Source of the DNA: VGBO01 sp964453335
GTDB lineage: Bacteria > Actinomycetota > Acidimicrobiia > Acidimicrobiales > CAIXPF01
Length of the DNA: 64,000 nt
Direction of reading: 5' to 3'
NCBI GenBank assembly: GCA_964453335.1
Contig: CAYVOK010000008.1
Location: 62,001 to 126,000, forward strand
The notes under the pieces are model-generated. The model did no database searches and had not been told where the DNA came from. It saw only the letters and a program-made list of their open reading frames with translations. Each line of letters starts with the position of its first letter. Position 1 is the first letter of the stretch. The position numbers and the translations under genes are program-made. Shown one piece after another: positions 46,638 through 56,068 of the stretch.

Positions 46638-49600
46638 ATGTCACCTAAAGTAAGATCCCTAGTTGTTAACTCCGAGGCAAAGCAACAGCTAATAAGAGAT
46701 AAATCTATTGAGGGTATAAAAGCTTTATTCCCTATACTTGGGACTCATCACGATATAGATGTTGATAATCTAGAAGTATCATCTAAGCCAGTAGATTATG
46801 AAGTCCATAAACAAGCTTTATATAAGAGGGGTACTCTCTATGAGCCATTAAAAGGCTCTGTTGTAATAAAAGATAAGCAAGGAAATGTAGTTGATAGAAA
46901 GAATGGTCACGTGCTTTTGCATGTTCCTAGAATATCTTGGAATGGGGCATTTTTAATAAAAGGCAACGAATACGCTTTCAAGAATCAGCTAAGAACAATG
47001 CCTGGAGTTTATACTAGGCAGAGAGATAATGGAGAGTTAGAAGCTAGTTTTAATTTAGCTAAAGGAGCAAACTTTAGGGTAAATATGGAGCCAGAGAAAG
47101 GCGTATTAAATTTAGAGTATGGTACTACCAAGATACCTGCGTATCCGATTTTACGCAGCCAAGGGTTGTCACACTCTGATATATCAAATTATTGGGGCAA
47201 AGAATTGGCTGATAGAAATGCTTCTCAGTTTGAAGGCAAAAGTGACGCTTACATAACTAAGTTATACGAAAAGGTAGTGCCTTCTAGTAAACGAACAGCC
47301 GAGTCTACTCAGGATAAAGTAGCTGCTATAACAGAGCACTATGATAACACTGTGCTATCTGGCAAGGTTACAGAGATGACTCTCGGTAAGTCGTTTGAGA
47401 AAGTTACTCCTGAGTCTATTTTATTGGCAGGTAAAAAGCTTGTTAATGTTTACAATGGTAAAGCTGAAGAAGATGAAAGAGATTCTTTAGAGTTTCAGCG
47501 TGTTATGGGCGCGGAGGATATGTTTAAGGAAAGAATCCGCTTAAAAGGTAAAGAATTATCATTTAAAATTAAAAACAAGCTTGATCTAGCTAAAGATGTA
47601 AAGGTAGGAGATGTTCTACCAAGTACCTTGCTGGCTCCAACCCTAAAACAATATATATCTACTTCTCAGCTGTCAATGATACCTGCTCAGATAAATCCAA
47701 TAGAGTTAACTGACAGTACGTTAGCAGTAACTAGATTGGGCGAAGGTGGTATTGGTGAGGATAGGGCTATACCCGCTGATGTAAGAAGTTTATCAGCAAG
47801 TGCATTCGGTATAATAGATCCATTTAGAACTCCAGAGTCAAGCGCTGCCGGCGTTGACGTAAGATTCACATTTGGGGCAGGCAGAGACGAAGATGGGTAC
47901 TTATATTCAAAGCTTAAAAACTCAAAGACTGGTGAGCTTGAATGGGTACCTGCAAGAAACATGAAAAAACTGAATATAGCGTTTCCTATGCAGGACACTA
48001 AAAAAGGTAGTGTTGACGTATTATCTAAGGGCAGAGTTGCCAAGGTTAAACCAAAAGATGTAGATTACGAAATGTCGTCTGTGCAGAATATGTATACTGC
48101 TAGCACAAACATGGTTCCATTCCTAGATAGTACTCAAGGTAATCGTATAATCATGGGTTCCAAAATGGTTGGTCAAGCAGTTCCACTAGTTAATAGGGAG
48201 GCACCATTAGTTCAGCCAAGTGCTAATGACTCAGTCAACGATGTAAGTATGGAAGATGCTATGGCTAAAATAGTAGACATGAAAGCTTCTATAGATGGTA
48301 CTGTGACAAGCGTTAGTAAAGACAAAATTTCTATAAAAGCAAAAGACGGAAGTGTTAAAGATATAGTCATAGCTAACCACGTGCCTATGGCTTCTAAGAC
48401 CTTTTTTACTCACACACCATCTGTAAAAGTTGGAGATACTGTCAATCAGGACTCAGTGATAGCTGAATCCAACTACACCAAAAATGGGCAGCTGGCTTTA
48501 GGAAAAAATTTAAAAATAGCGTACATGGCGTATCATGGTATAAACTCTAATGACGCAGTAGTTATATCTAGATCAGCAGCAGACAAGATGAAATCTGTAA
48601 AGATGTCAAAGTACCTTGTAGAGCTAGATAGTGATATGAAACTAGACGATAAAAAGCACTCGGCTAATTTTCCCAGAGTATTTAATAAAGACCAGTACTC
48701 CAAATTACAAGATGGCGTTATAAAAGTTGGGGAGAAACTATCTAATGGAGACCCTATAGCCACCGTTCTTATGAAGAAATCACCAAGTATAGAAAATCAA
48801 ATACTAGGTAAAATACATAAATCCTTACGAAGTGAGTACGACGATAGGTCTGAGGTTTGGAACGGTGAAGAAACAGGTGAAGTAGTAGATGTGCAGAGGC
48901 ATGGCAATAAAGTTACAGTAGTAGTAAAGTCAGAAGAGCCTGTTAAAATAGGGGACAAATTATCTAACAGATATGGTGGTAAGGGAGTTGTAGGTAAAAT
49001 AGTAGATGACGAATCTATGGTGCGTGACGCCTCTGGTAAGCCCATAGATATGTTATGGTCTAGCTTAAGTGTTGTTTCTAGAATTAATCCAGGACAAGTT
49101 ATAGAAACTGCTCTAGCTAAAGCGGCTGAGAAGACTGGTACGCAGTATAAAATCCCTAGCTTTAATAAAGTTAACAATGTCAAGTTTGCTAGGCAAGAAC
49201 TTAAGAAAGCTGGAATATCTGATAAAGAAGATGTATACGATCCAGTTACAGGCAAGACCATTAAAAACATAATGGTTGGTCCGCAGTATACCTATAGGCT
49301 ATTTAAAACAACTGATACTAACTTTTCAGCTAGAGGCATAGATGCTGGGTATGATATAAACAAGACCCCAAGTAAAGGCGGTGATGATGGAGCGAAGGGC
49401 ACTGGTATGATGGAGATAAACGCTCTACTAGCTCATGATGCTCGGGATATTCTAAAAGAAAACGCTGTAATACGTGGTACTAAGAACTCAGAATACTGGA
49501 GAGCAGTGCAACTCAATAGGCCAATACCACCACCACAATCCAGCTTTGTTTTCGATAAGTTTAAATCAATGTTGTCAGGGGCTGGCCTTAGGATGGATAG

Positions 49601-51005
49601 ATCTGGTAATGACATGACTCTCACGCCACTAACTGATAAAGATGTTTCAGCTATGTCTGCCGGTGAAATAAAGAATGGCAAGATGCTGCTGTCTAAAAAT
49701 CTAATGCCAGAGAGGGATGGGTTATTTGACCTAAGCAAGACTGGAGGTTCTAGCGGCATGAAGTATTCACACATAGAGTTACCTGAGAGTGTAATAAATC
49801 CCTTGTTTACGGATACTGCTAGGAGATTGCTTGGTGTTACCGAGACTAAATTAAACGAAATGATAGTAGAAGAAGGTGGTGATTCAGTAAGGAAGAAACT
49901 AGACTCTCTTAACTTGGACGATGAGCTAGACAAAGCTAAGTCTGATTTAAAGAGACTTAAGGGTGCAGAAAAAGATAATGCTTATAAGAAGGTTAAGGCG
50001 ATTAACGCTCTTAAATCAAACAACATGAAAGCTGGAGACGCTTACTCAATTAAGAAGTTCCCAGTTATACCACCAACGTTTAGACCCATAGTACCAGGGC
50101 CTGGCGGAGACTTGTTAGTTAGTGATGTTAACCACATGTACAAAGATCTTATATTAGCTAAAGAAAAGCTTCAAGAAGCTAAGGATCTTGATTTACCGGA
50201 CTCCGATATTAAAGAAATGAGACAGCATTTGCAACAATCTGCGGGGGCTGTTATAGGTGTTAATCCGCCGGTATCACAAAAGCTAGTTCAAAGCGAAGTC
50301 AAGGGAATAGTTAATACTATAACTGGTACTAAGACGGGGTTCTACAATGGAAAGGTCTTAGCTAAGCGGCTTGATTTAACAGGTAGAGGCACTGCGGCAC
50401 CTGATCCTAACTTGGGAATGGACGAGATTGGCTTGCCAGAGGAAATGATGTGGGGCATGTACAGCCCATTTATTATTAAAAATCTAGTTAGGAGAGGATA
50501 TCCTGCTGTACAGGCAAAAGAGCTGGTAGAGAAAAAATCAAATCAAGCTAGAGAAGAGCTAATGATAGAGTCAAGGCAGAGGCCAGTGTATATAAACAGA
50601 GCCCCTACTCTACATAGGTTTAATATTATTGCGGCTAATCCTATACCAGTAGAGGGCAAGACTATAAAAGTAAATCCGTTCTTAGAAGACGGGATGAATC
50701 TTGACTATGATGGAGATGCTCTACAAGTGCATCTACCGGCTACAGATCTAGGCGTAAAGGATGCCAAGAAAATGATGTTGTCTAATAACTTGTTCGGCGA
50801 TAGAACAAGAGAGCAGTTATTAGCCTACCCAAAAATGGAGGCTATAGCAGGTATATACAAAGCTACAGAAGCTATGCCAACTACTGGCTCCGATAAAGCA
50901 CCAAAAAAATTTGCAACAATAGCTGAAGCTAAAGCTGCGTATAGAAAAGGTACACTTAAAGCGTCTGATATAGTTCAGATAGACAAGGATGACTCTAATG
51001 AATAA
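46638..51005 (+). CDS. RNA polymerase beta-beta' fusion (beta plus N-terminal half of beta')
   Basis: The 1455-residue protein begins with beta-type sequence (VPRISWNGAFLIKGNE..QLRTMPGV). It continues with RIIMGSKMVGQAVPLVNREAPLV, LALGKNLKIAYMAYHGINSNDAVVISRSA and GDKLSNRYGGKGVVGKI, the beta catalytic-side motifs, and GTGMMEINALLAHDA. It runs on without a stop into beta' sequence: GFYNGKVLAKRLDLTGRGT, NRAPTLHRFNIIAANP and the catalytic Mg motif NLDYDGD at 1354-1360 (canonical NADFDGD). It ends soon after. Together with the beta' C-half at 51701 it makes the core of a phage multisubunit RNA polymerase. AGGA precedes the ATG. No alpha or omega gene is seen. Confidence 0.92.
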   Translation: MSPKVRSLVVNSEAKQQLIRDKSIEGIKALFPILGTHHDIDVDNLEVSSKPVDYEVHKQALYKRGTLYEPLKGSVVIKDKQGNVVDRKNGHVLLHVPRISWNGAFLIKGNEYAFKNQLRTMPGVYTRQRDNGELEASFNLAKGANFRVNMEPEKGVLNLEYGTTKIPAYPILRSQGLSHSDISNYWGKELADRNASQFEGKSDAYITKLYEKVVPSSKRTAESTQDKVAAITEHYDNTVLSGKVTEMTLGKSFEKVTPESILLAGKKLVNVYNGKAEEDERDSLEFQRVMGAEDMFKERIRLKGKELSFKIKNKLDLAKDVKVGDVLPSTLLAPTLKQYISTSQLSMIPAQINPIELTDSTLAVTRLGEGGIGEDRAIPADVRSLSASAFGIIDPFRTPESSAAGVDVRFTFGAGRDEDGYLYSKLKNSKTGELEWVPARNMKKLNIAFPMQDTKKGSVDVLSKGRVAKVKPKDVDYEMSSVQNMYTASTNMVPFLDSTQGNRIIMGSKMVGQAVPLVNREAPLVQPSANDSVNDVSMEDAMAKIVDMKASIDGTVTSVSKDKISIKAKDGSVKDIVIANHVPMASKTFFTHTPSVKVGDTVNQDSVIAESNYTKNGQLALGKNLKIAYMAYHGINSNDAVVISRSAADKMKSVKMSKYLVELDSDMKLDDKKHSANFPRVFNKDQYSKLQDGVIKVGEKLSNGDPIATVLMKKSPSIENQILGKIHKSLRSEYDDRSEVWNGEETGEVVDVQRHGNKVTVVVKSEEPVKIGDKLSNRYGGKGVVGKIVDDESMVRDASGKPIDMLWSSLSVVSRINPGQVIETALAKAAEKTGTQYKIPSFNKVNNVKFARQELKKAGISDKEDVYDPVTGKTIKNIMVGPQYTYRLFKTTDTNFSARGIDAGYDINKTPSKGGDDGAKGTGMMEINALLAHDARDILKENAVIRGTKNSEYWRAVQLNRPIPPPQSSFVFDKFKSMLSGAGLRMDRSGNDMTLTPLTDKDVSAMSAGEIKNGKMLLSKNLMPERDGLFDLSKTGGSSGMKYSHIELPESVINPLFTDTARRLLGVTETKLNEMIVEEGGDSVRKKLDSLNLDDELDKAKSDLKRLKGAEKDNAYKKVKAINALKSNNMKAGDAYSIKKFPVIPPTFRPIVPGPGGDLLVSDVNHMYKDLILAKEKLQEAKDLDLPDSDIKEMRQHLQQSAGAVIGVNPPVSQKLVQSEVKGIVNTITGTKTGFYNGKVLAKRLDLTGRGTAAPDPNLGMDEIGLPEEMMWGMYSPFIIKNLVRRGYPAVQAKELVEKKSNQAREELMIESRQRPVYINRAPTLHRFNIIAANPIPVEGKTIKVNPFLEDGMNLDYDGDALQVHLPATDLGVKDAKKMMLSNNLFGDRTREQLLAYPKMEAIAGIYKATEAMPTTGSDKAPKKFATIAEAKAAYRKGTLKASDIVQIDKDDSNE

Positions 51006-51237
51006 TAATCGTATACTAAGAGCTTATTATTTTGGCTGCAAACTTGCAGAAATAAGAAATGCTTCTGACGTTGCATTAGCAATGCGTGATATTATGGACC
51101 AATCAACTGGGCAAAAAGACACTAAGATACCAAGCGGTGATTCCATGACTGGAGACGATCAGTACCGTACTGGAGATACCTGGGGGCATAGCCGAGAGAT
51201 AACATTACCCTCAAACATGGGAGTACCCTCAAGATAA
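50998..51237 (+). CDS. Unknown small protein inserted between polymerase genes
   Basis: AAGGA 8 bases before the ATG at 50998 sets this start (79 residues); it overlaps the end of the polymerase gene by 8 bases. The product has a short N-terminal helix (NNRILRAYYFGCKLAEI) and a Gly/Asp-rich, likely disordered remainder. No family is recognised. Its place suggests a role in polymerase assembly or merely an insertion. Confidence 0.6.
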   Translation: MNNNRILRAYYFGCKLAEIRNASDVALAMRDIMDQSTGQKDTKIPSGDSMTGDDQYRTGDTWGHSREITLPSNMGVPSR

Positions 51238-51247
51238 GGAGAGCTTT

Positions 51248-51691
51248 ATGTTAAGAAAGACAAGTGGTGCAGCGTCTAATCTAGCAGTCGCCCTACCTAT
51301 TTTAGCTATGGCAGGTTATGGAGGTGTTAAGGGGTTACGCGACACTCTAAAGAGTGGAGATAATCCTGGTAAATACTTCTTTGCTAATAATAACTTATTA
51401 GTAGGAGCTGCTAGATATGGACTCGCTGGTGCTCTAGCTACAGGCTTAGCTTCTGCAGCTTCCTCTAAAAGTGATTCTTCGGATATTGCTAAGGCGGCTA
51501 TATTTGCCGGTACATTAGGGTTATCCATACCAGCAGCTACCTATCTTATGGGTCTAGTACCTAGTTTAAAATTTACAGGGACTAGAAGAAACTTGGAGGC
51601 GTATGATAACTATAAGGGTCCTAACCTGAATGACTTAAAAGACCACCTGCGTGAGCAGGATTACAAACAAAGCTTCTCCATGGAAGACTAG
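51248..51691 (+). CDS. Membrane or Gly/Ala-rich protein inserted between polymerase genes
   Basis: The 147-residue protein has an early hydrophobic helix (LAVALPILAMAGYGGV), a second Ala/Gly-rich helix (YGLAGALATGLASAA) and a third (AAIFAGTLGLSIPAATYLMGLV), so it probably spans a membrane or is a virion-internal Gly/Ala protein like others in this genome (56347-57493). GGAG precedes the ATG. It separates the two polymerase genes, which is unexpected for a membrane protein. Confidence 0.6.
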   Translation: MLRKTSGAASNLAVALPILAMAGYGGVKGLRDTLKSGDNPGKYFFANNNLLVGAARYGLAGALATGLASAASSKSDSSDIAKAAIFAGTLGLSIPAATYLMGLVPSLKFTGTRRNLEAYDNYKGPNLNDLKDHLREQDYKQSFSMED

Positions 51692-51700
51692 GAGTTTCTA

Positions 51701-53482
51701 ATGATTAAGGGAAAATTTTCTGAAGTGTTGGTTAACTCTACATTACCTAAAGAGTATAGAGTTACAAGTGGCCAGGTTACTACAAAATCTGTCAAAGCTA
51801 ATATGGTTAGACTAGCTAAAAACAGCCCCGACCAGTATAGCGTGGTAGCTCCTAAACTTAAAAAAGTAGGAGATGAGTTCGCTACTTACGAGGGCATAAC
51901 TGTAGGATTAGATGATATAGAGCCTGAGTATGATAAGCGTGACGCCATTATAAATGAAGCCGATAAGATTCTAAGAAAAGAAAAGTTTGGCTCACCTAAA
52001 GCAATCGACGCATTGATAGCTGCGCAGGGTAAGATACTTGATATAACTAAGCAACACCCTGGAGACATGGCGATGCAAGCTAGGGCTGGAAGTAGGGGTA
52101 ATATGACTCAGTTGATGAAGAGTGTAGCTACCCCTGTAGTTGTTGGTGACTTTAAAGGTAATCCAGTTCCTTTTTTAATAAAGAGGAGCTATGCAGAGGG
52201 TCTTAGCCCTATGGAAGCTTGGATAGCTGGAGATGAGAGTAGAGCTCAGGTTATTAAAGGGCAACTTGGTACAGCTGAGCCAGGTGAAATGCAAAAAATT
52301 TTGTCTACTGTTATGTCTCCAGCTGTAATATCTGACACAGATTGTGGCACAGATAATGGGATTCGTCTTAAGGCGGATGACCCTAGTTTAGAAGGTAGAT
52401 ACGAAGCTACAACAGGCCAGTTAATAGATTCGTCAAGAGCCGCATCCTACTCAGCTAAGGGAGGCTTTGTATTAGTTAGGTCACCCATGACTTGTGAAAT
52501 GGATAAAGGTGTATGCCAAAAATGCATGGGTACATCTGTTCAGGGCCGTAACTATCAAATAGGTGAGAATGTAGGGGTACGTGCAGCCCAAGCTATGTCT
52601 GAGCCATTAACACAGTTGCAGCTAAGTGCAAAGCATGGGGTTAGCTTGGTTAAAGGTGATGCTAATAAACCACGCGGTCTAAAAGCCTTTAAGCAGTTTG
52701 TAGAAATACCAAAGAATTTCTTCTTTAAAGCTCCTCTTGCTACTATAGGTGGTAAGATAGATAAAGTAGAAAAAGCCCCTCAGGGTGGATTTGATATATA
52801 CATAGGTAAAGAGCACCACTATGTTCCACCTGGCAGAGATTTAAACGTAAAGAAAGGGGATGAAGTCGAGGCAGGTGATACTCTAGCTTCTGGTATTCCT
52901 TCGCCAGACGATGTTATAAAACATAAAGGGCTTGGGCACGGTAGAGAATACCTTGTTAAGTCACTGCGCTCAACTTATGAAGATTCAGGGGTTAAAATAG
53001 ACCAGAGAAATGTAGAGCTATTAGCTAAGACACAGTTGAACTATGTAAAAGTTGTTAAGCCTATAGGGGATTTGATGGAAGAAGATGTAGTTCCTCTCTC
53101 TGAAGTTACTAGGCAAATACGCAATACAGGTACTGAAATGAGAGTTACTGATGCCATAGGTAAGGTGCTAACAAAGTCTGTGTTTGAGCACCCAATAGGA
53201 ACTGTAGTTACAAAGAGAATAGCAGAAGATATACTGGATAAGGGTAAAGATAAAGTTAGTGCAGTTGAATCAAGTCCTATACTTAAGCCTCTGATGGTAT
53301 CAGCATCTAGAACTCCTCTGCTAAATCCAAACTGGATGCAAAGACTGGGATACCGTTACCAAAAGAATACACTTATGGAGGCAGCCGCGTATAAACAAAA
53401 AGCTGATATACACGGTTACGATCCTATGGCAGCACTTGCCTATGGTAGCGAGTTTACTCGTGGGCAGAAAGGCCAATATTAA
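51701..53482 (+). CDS. RNA polymerase beta' C-terminal half
   Basis: The 593-residue protein carries the second beta' zinc site (DCGTDNG, then C-x6-C-x2-C in CEMDKGVCQKC) and the strongly conserved GENVGVRAAQAMSEPLTQLQLS near 285-310 (canonical GE-x-V-G-x-I-A-A-Q-S-I-G-E-P-x-T-Q-L), which precedes the trigger loop and lies over the active centre. N-terminally there is a segment like the rim and bridge region (MQARAGSRGNMTQLMKS, compare ARSGARGS). It is the partner of the beta-beta' fusion. GGAG is 7 bases from the ATG. The split falls between the Mg motif and the bridge helix region. Confidence 0.92.
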   Translation: MIKGKFSEVLVNSTLPKEYRVTSGQVTTKSVKANMVRLAKNSPDQYSVVAPKLKKVGDEFATYEGITVGLDDIEPEYDKRDAIINEADKILRKEKFGSPKAIDALIAAQGKILDITKQHPGDMAMQARAGSRGNMTQLMKSVATPVVVGDFKGNPVPFLIKRSYAEGLSPMEAWIAGDESRAQVIKGQLGTAEPGEMQKILSTVMSPAVISDTDCGTDNGIRLKADDPSLEGRYEATTGQLIDSSRAASYSAKGGFVLVRSPMTCEMDKGVCQKCMGTSVQGRNYQIGENVGVRAAQAMSEPLTQLQLSAKHGVSLVKGDANKPRGLKAFKQFVEIPKNFFFKAPLATIGGKIDKVEKAPQGGFDIYIGKEHHYVPPGRDLNVKKGDEVEAGDTLASGIPSPDDVIKHKGLGHGREYLVKSLRSTYEDSGVKIDQRNVELLAKTQLNYVKVVKPIGDLMEEDVVPLSEVTRQIRNTGTEMRVTDAIGKVLTKSVFEHPIGTVVTKRIAEDILDKGKDKVSAVESSPILKPLMVSASRTPLLNPNWMQRLGYRYQKNTLMEAAAYKQKADIHGYDPMAALAYGSEFTRGQKGQY

Positions 53483-54262
53483 ATGAGACAAGTATTTACA
53501 CTCCACAAAAGACTAAGTGCACCAGTACAATCAGAAAAGACTGCTTTTTTTAGGCGTATGATGTACGGCTTAGATAAAGACTCTGACGCCTGGAAGCAAA
53601 TGCAACCAGGCTTAAGTCAGTACATAACCCCGGAGGGGCAGAGAGTTAACCCTATAAGTGGTATGTCGATGAGTAATTTGTTCGAGGGTCCACTGTCTGA
53701 TCCGGGATCAAGAGGGTCAATACCAGATTTCCTATTTGGTAGGAAAGATGTCAATGACTTATTAAGAGCTCGCTATGACCAAGGAGGACTTTTTGGAAAG
53801 GGCGGGTACTTTCATGGTATGTTTTTCCCCGGTGTTTCTGATCAGAGTATGGCATCCGCTAAGAGGTTTGCTAAAGGTCTTAATCCATACGATGAGACTC
53901 CACTCACATTAAACGATGCCATGACAACCTATAACACTGGCATGGGTCTAAAGAGAGGAGCTGGTGCTGCATTTAACACTTTTGCTCTACCTATGTATAG
54001 AACTTATCAAATATTGAAAGATCCTGGTAAAGACAAAGCTGGGCGTATAGGCGGTGCCTTAGGTAGTGCTGTAGCCGGTAATTTCTATAGTAACTATGGA
54101 TTTATACCAGGTATGATCGGTTCAGTAGCAGGTGATTTTCTAGGTAGAACTGCGGGTAGATTATTATTTGGAGATAAGCCGGAGAGTCCTTATAAGTACT
54201 CTAAAAACGTTGACCTGTATGGTAGGCCAATAATACAGCCACCTTTACCAGGGCAATATTAA
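53483..54262 (+). CDS. Unknown protein after polymerase genes
   Basis: The ATG follows the beta' stop directly, without a clear ribosome site, so coupling is likely. The 259-residue product is Gly/Pro/Tyr-rich, with a Gly-Ala-rich stretch near 190-240 (GGALGSAVAGNFYSNYGFIPGMIGSVAGDFLG) that could insert into a membrane, and it ends in a short Pro-rich tail. Style and composition resemble the Gly/Ala-rich proteins at 51248-51691 and 56347-57493. No family is recognised; a virion or membrane role is possible. Confidence 0.65.
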   Translation: MRQVFTLHKRLSAPVQSEKTAFFRRMMYGLDKDSDAWKQMQPGLSQYITPEGQRVNPISGMSMSNLFEGPLSDPGSRGSIPDFLFGRKDVNDLLRARYDQGGLFGKGGYFHGMFFPGVSDQSMASAKRFAKGLNPYDETPLTLNDAMTTYNTGMGLKRGAGAAFNTFALPMYRTYQILKDPGKDKAGRIGGALGSAVAGNFYSNYGFIPGMIGSVAGDFLGRTAGRLLFGDKPESPYKYSKNVDLYGRPIIQPPLPGQY

Positions 54263-54345
54263 TTATATTAAATAAACTTGTAATAAATATATATAGTATT
54301 GTAGTATATTCTTAGGAAAACAAGAATAAGTAAAGTGAGTTAAAA

Positions 54346-54513
54346 ATGCAAAAAGATAAACTCGATACATACAGAGATCTAGCTTCAGAATTACTAAATA
54401 AATTTATGGATAGCAAATGCCCACTAGAGAAGGCAAAAATTAAATCAGATATACTATTTGTATGGGATACTATAAGGTTGCTCAAACTTGAGACTAAAAT
54501 ATACTCAGCGTGA
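54346..54513 (+). CDS. Small helical protein (55 aa)
   Basis: In the 317-base stretch between 54262 and 54580 a 55-residue ORF starts at ATG 54346 with only a weak site (AGTGAG). The peptide is Lys/Leu/Asp-rich and helical (LDTYRDLASELLNKFM, then KAKIKSDILFVWDTIRLLKLETKIY), typical of a small soluble phage protein. A possible promoter (TTGTAA, 18 bases, TAGTAT) precedes it, and a run of seven T follows the stop. No family is recognised. Confidence 0.5.
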   Translation: MQKDKLDTYRDLASELLNKFMDSKCPLEKAKIKSDILFVWDTIRLLKLETKIYSA

Positions 54514-54579
54514 TGATTTTTTTAAGTATCAAATAAACTATACTTTCAGTATATTCACCACTAATAACTGGAGTATACT

Positions 54580-54969
54580 ATGGACTTATCGCAAGACATA
54601 ATAGAAGCTGCAATAATGGCTGCTACCACTGGTCAATTCGGAACACAAGTTGTTTACGAGACATTCAAGTTGAATGTTGACTCTCTAACTGATGCTAAGA
54701 AAGAAATGTTTCTGCACTTATGTTCTGGCTGTGTAGCGCTAACAGCGTATGTAATTACACAGCCTAGCTTTGTAGCTAAGGCAGCTCTGCTTACATTCAT
54801 AAGTGGCGTATTTGCAGAAGCTGTGCTCAAGCTATTAAAGAAGAAAAATGAAGCATCAAGGGACAAAACTGAGTCCCTAGCACAAAAGATACATGAACTT
54901 GATATCGCGGATAAGGACTCCAAGATAAAAGAATTAGAAGATAAGTTAAAGAGCCTGGAGGCTAAGTAA
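54580..54969 (+). CDS. Holin-like membrane protein
   Basis: The 129-residue product has two hydrophobic segments (about 46-60, LCSGCVALTAYVITQ, and 67-84, AALLTFISGVFAEAVLKLL) and a charged, heptad-rich C-terminal tail (about 85-129) likely to form a coiled coil in the cytoplasm. This shape, placed 700 bases before the endolysin gene, fits a holin. GGAG is 7 bases from the ATG. The holin call is by topology and synteny; membrane anchoring for another purpose is possible. Confidence 0.5.
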   Translation: MDLSQDIIEAAIMAATTGQFGTQVVYETFKLNVDSLTDAKKEMFLHLCSGCVALTAYVITQPSFVAKAALLTFISGVFAEAVLKLLKKKNEASRDKTESLAQKIHELDIADKDSKIKELEDKLKSLEAK

Positions 54970-55650
54970 ATGCCGCCAGTACCTCCTTATTGTGACTTTA
55001 AAAATAGGCAAGGTTTGTCTCTCGGAATATCAGTATCAGGTAAATATTACTTGGTAGATACTAAGTCCTCTGAGAATGTAGTATTAGACGAGTATTTAGA
55101 TTCTTGCTGCTCTTCTGGTGAAGATTGTATAAAGCTATCTGTGCTATATTCTGAGGCTAAGAATACTAACAAAAATACTCAAGCTAAGGATATGTGTTTA
55201 GACTATCAGTTTAACTCAGATAACTATTCACCAGATTTACAGCTAGCAGTCCTACCAGAGTTTATTTACACAGAGCCTAAGATAATGTCAGAGGTAGTTG
55301 AGGTTGTAAAGCAACAGCCAGAAGACTTGCCGAGCGATATTAATGTTGTTGACTCCTTAACAGCGTTAGCCGCTTCTGCAGCCCTTATACTTGGTGTTGT
55401 GCAAAATGCCAGAGCCAAAAAAAGAGAGTTAGAATCTGCTAAGTGCTGTTCTGAGTCAAAGTTAAATATAGAAAGACTAGACTCAAAATTAGCAGAACTA
55501 GATAAACGAATAGATTCTGCCAGAACAAAAGACAACAAAGCTCTTCATGCAGAAATGTATGAGCACTACAAAGAACTTAAAGAACTTAAAGAAGACTCAG
55601 ACGAATTAAAAGATATACTACAAAAAGTAGTAGAAAGGCTTAAGGCTTAG
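54970..55650 (+). CDS. Membrane-anchored coiled-coil protein in lysis region
   Basis: The start follows the previous stop directly and has GGAGG upstream. The 226-residue protein has a Cys-rich N-terminal part (CC, C, C within residues 45-75), one membrane-like helix near 128-145 (SLTALAASAALILGVV), and a long charged coiled coil to the end. It sits between the holin-like and endolysin genes, so a role in lysis control or in spanning the envelope is possible; no spanin signature (lipobox) is seen. Confidence 0.55.
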   Translation: MPPVPPYCDFKNRQGLSLGISVSGKYYLVDTKSSENVVLDEYLDSCCSSGEDCIKLSVLYSEAKNTNKNTQAKDMCLDYQFNSDNYSPDLQLAVLPEFIYTEPKIMSEVVEVVKQQPEDLPSDINVVDSLTALAASAALILGVVQNARAKKRELESAKCCSESKLNIERLDSKLAELDKRIDSARTKDNKALHAEMYEHYKELKELKEDSDELKDILQKVVERLKA

Positions 55651-55651
55651 T

Positions 55652-56059
55652 ATGTTGAAAAAAGAGCAAAAGACAAATCTACAAGTAACCAAAAATTTTA
55701 ATATGTCAGAGATGGAATTTTACGATACTGTTCCTCCTCAGCTAGTTGCCGCAGCTACTGAGCTACTACAGAACTTGCAAGTTCTTAGAGATGCCTGTGG
55801 TAAGAGTATAAAAATAATTTCAGGTTACAGATCTCCAGAAAGAAATAAAGAAGTAGGCGGTGCCACAATGTCGCAGCATATGTTTGGCAATGCAGCTGAC
55901 ATACAAATCTCTGGGTTAAAGCCTCAAGAAATGGCTGACTTAGTAGAGAAGCTAATAAAAGAAGGAAAAATGAAGCAAGGAGGCTTAGGTACCTACCCAC
56001 GTGAAGGTGGCTGGATACACTACGATACTCGCGGAACTAAAGCTAGATGGAATGGTTAG
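55652..56059 (+). CDS. Endolysin, M15-family L,D/D,D-peptidase
   Basis: The 135-residue protein matches the Peptidase_M15_3 pattern: SGYRSPERNKEVGG, the zinc ligands H76 and D83 in SQHMFGNAADI, and H123 in GGWIHYDTRG, ending with ARW. Enzymes of this family cut peptide cross-links in peptidoglycan. There is no signal peptide and no binding domain, so release would depend on the holin-like protein. The single-domain form is more usual in phages of Gram-negative hosts. It starts one base after the previous stop. Confidence 0.88.
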   Translation: MLKKEQKTNLQVTKNFNMSEMEFYDTVPPQLVAAATELLQNLQVLRDACGKSIKIISGYRSPERNKEVGGATMSQHMFGNAADIQISGLKPQEMADLVEKLIKEGKMKQGGLGTYPREGGWIHYDTRGTKARWNG

Positions 56060-56068
56060 GAGTCTAAT

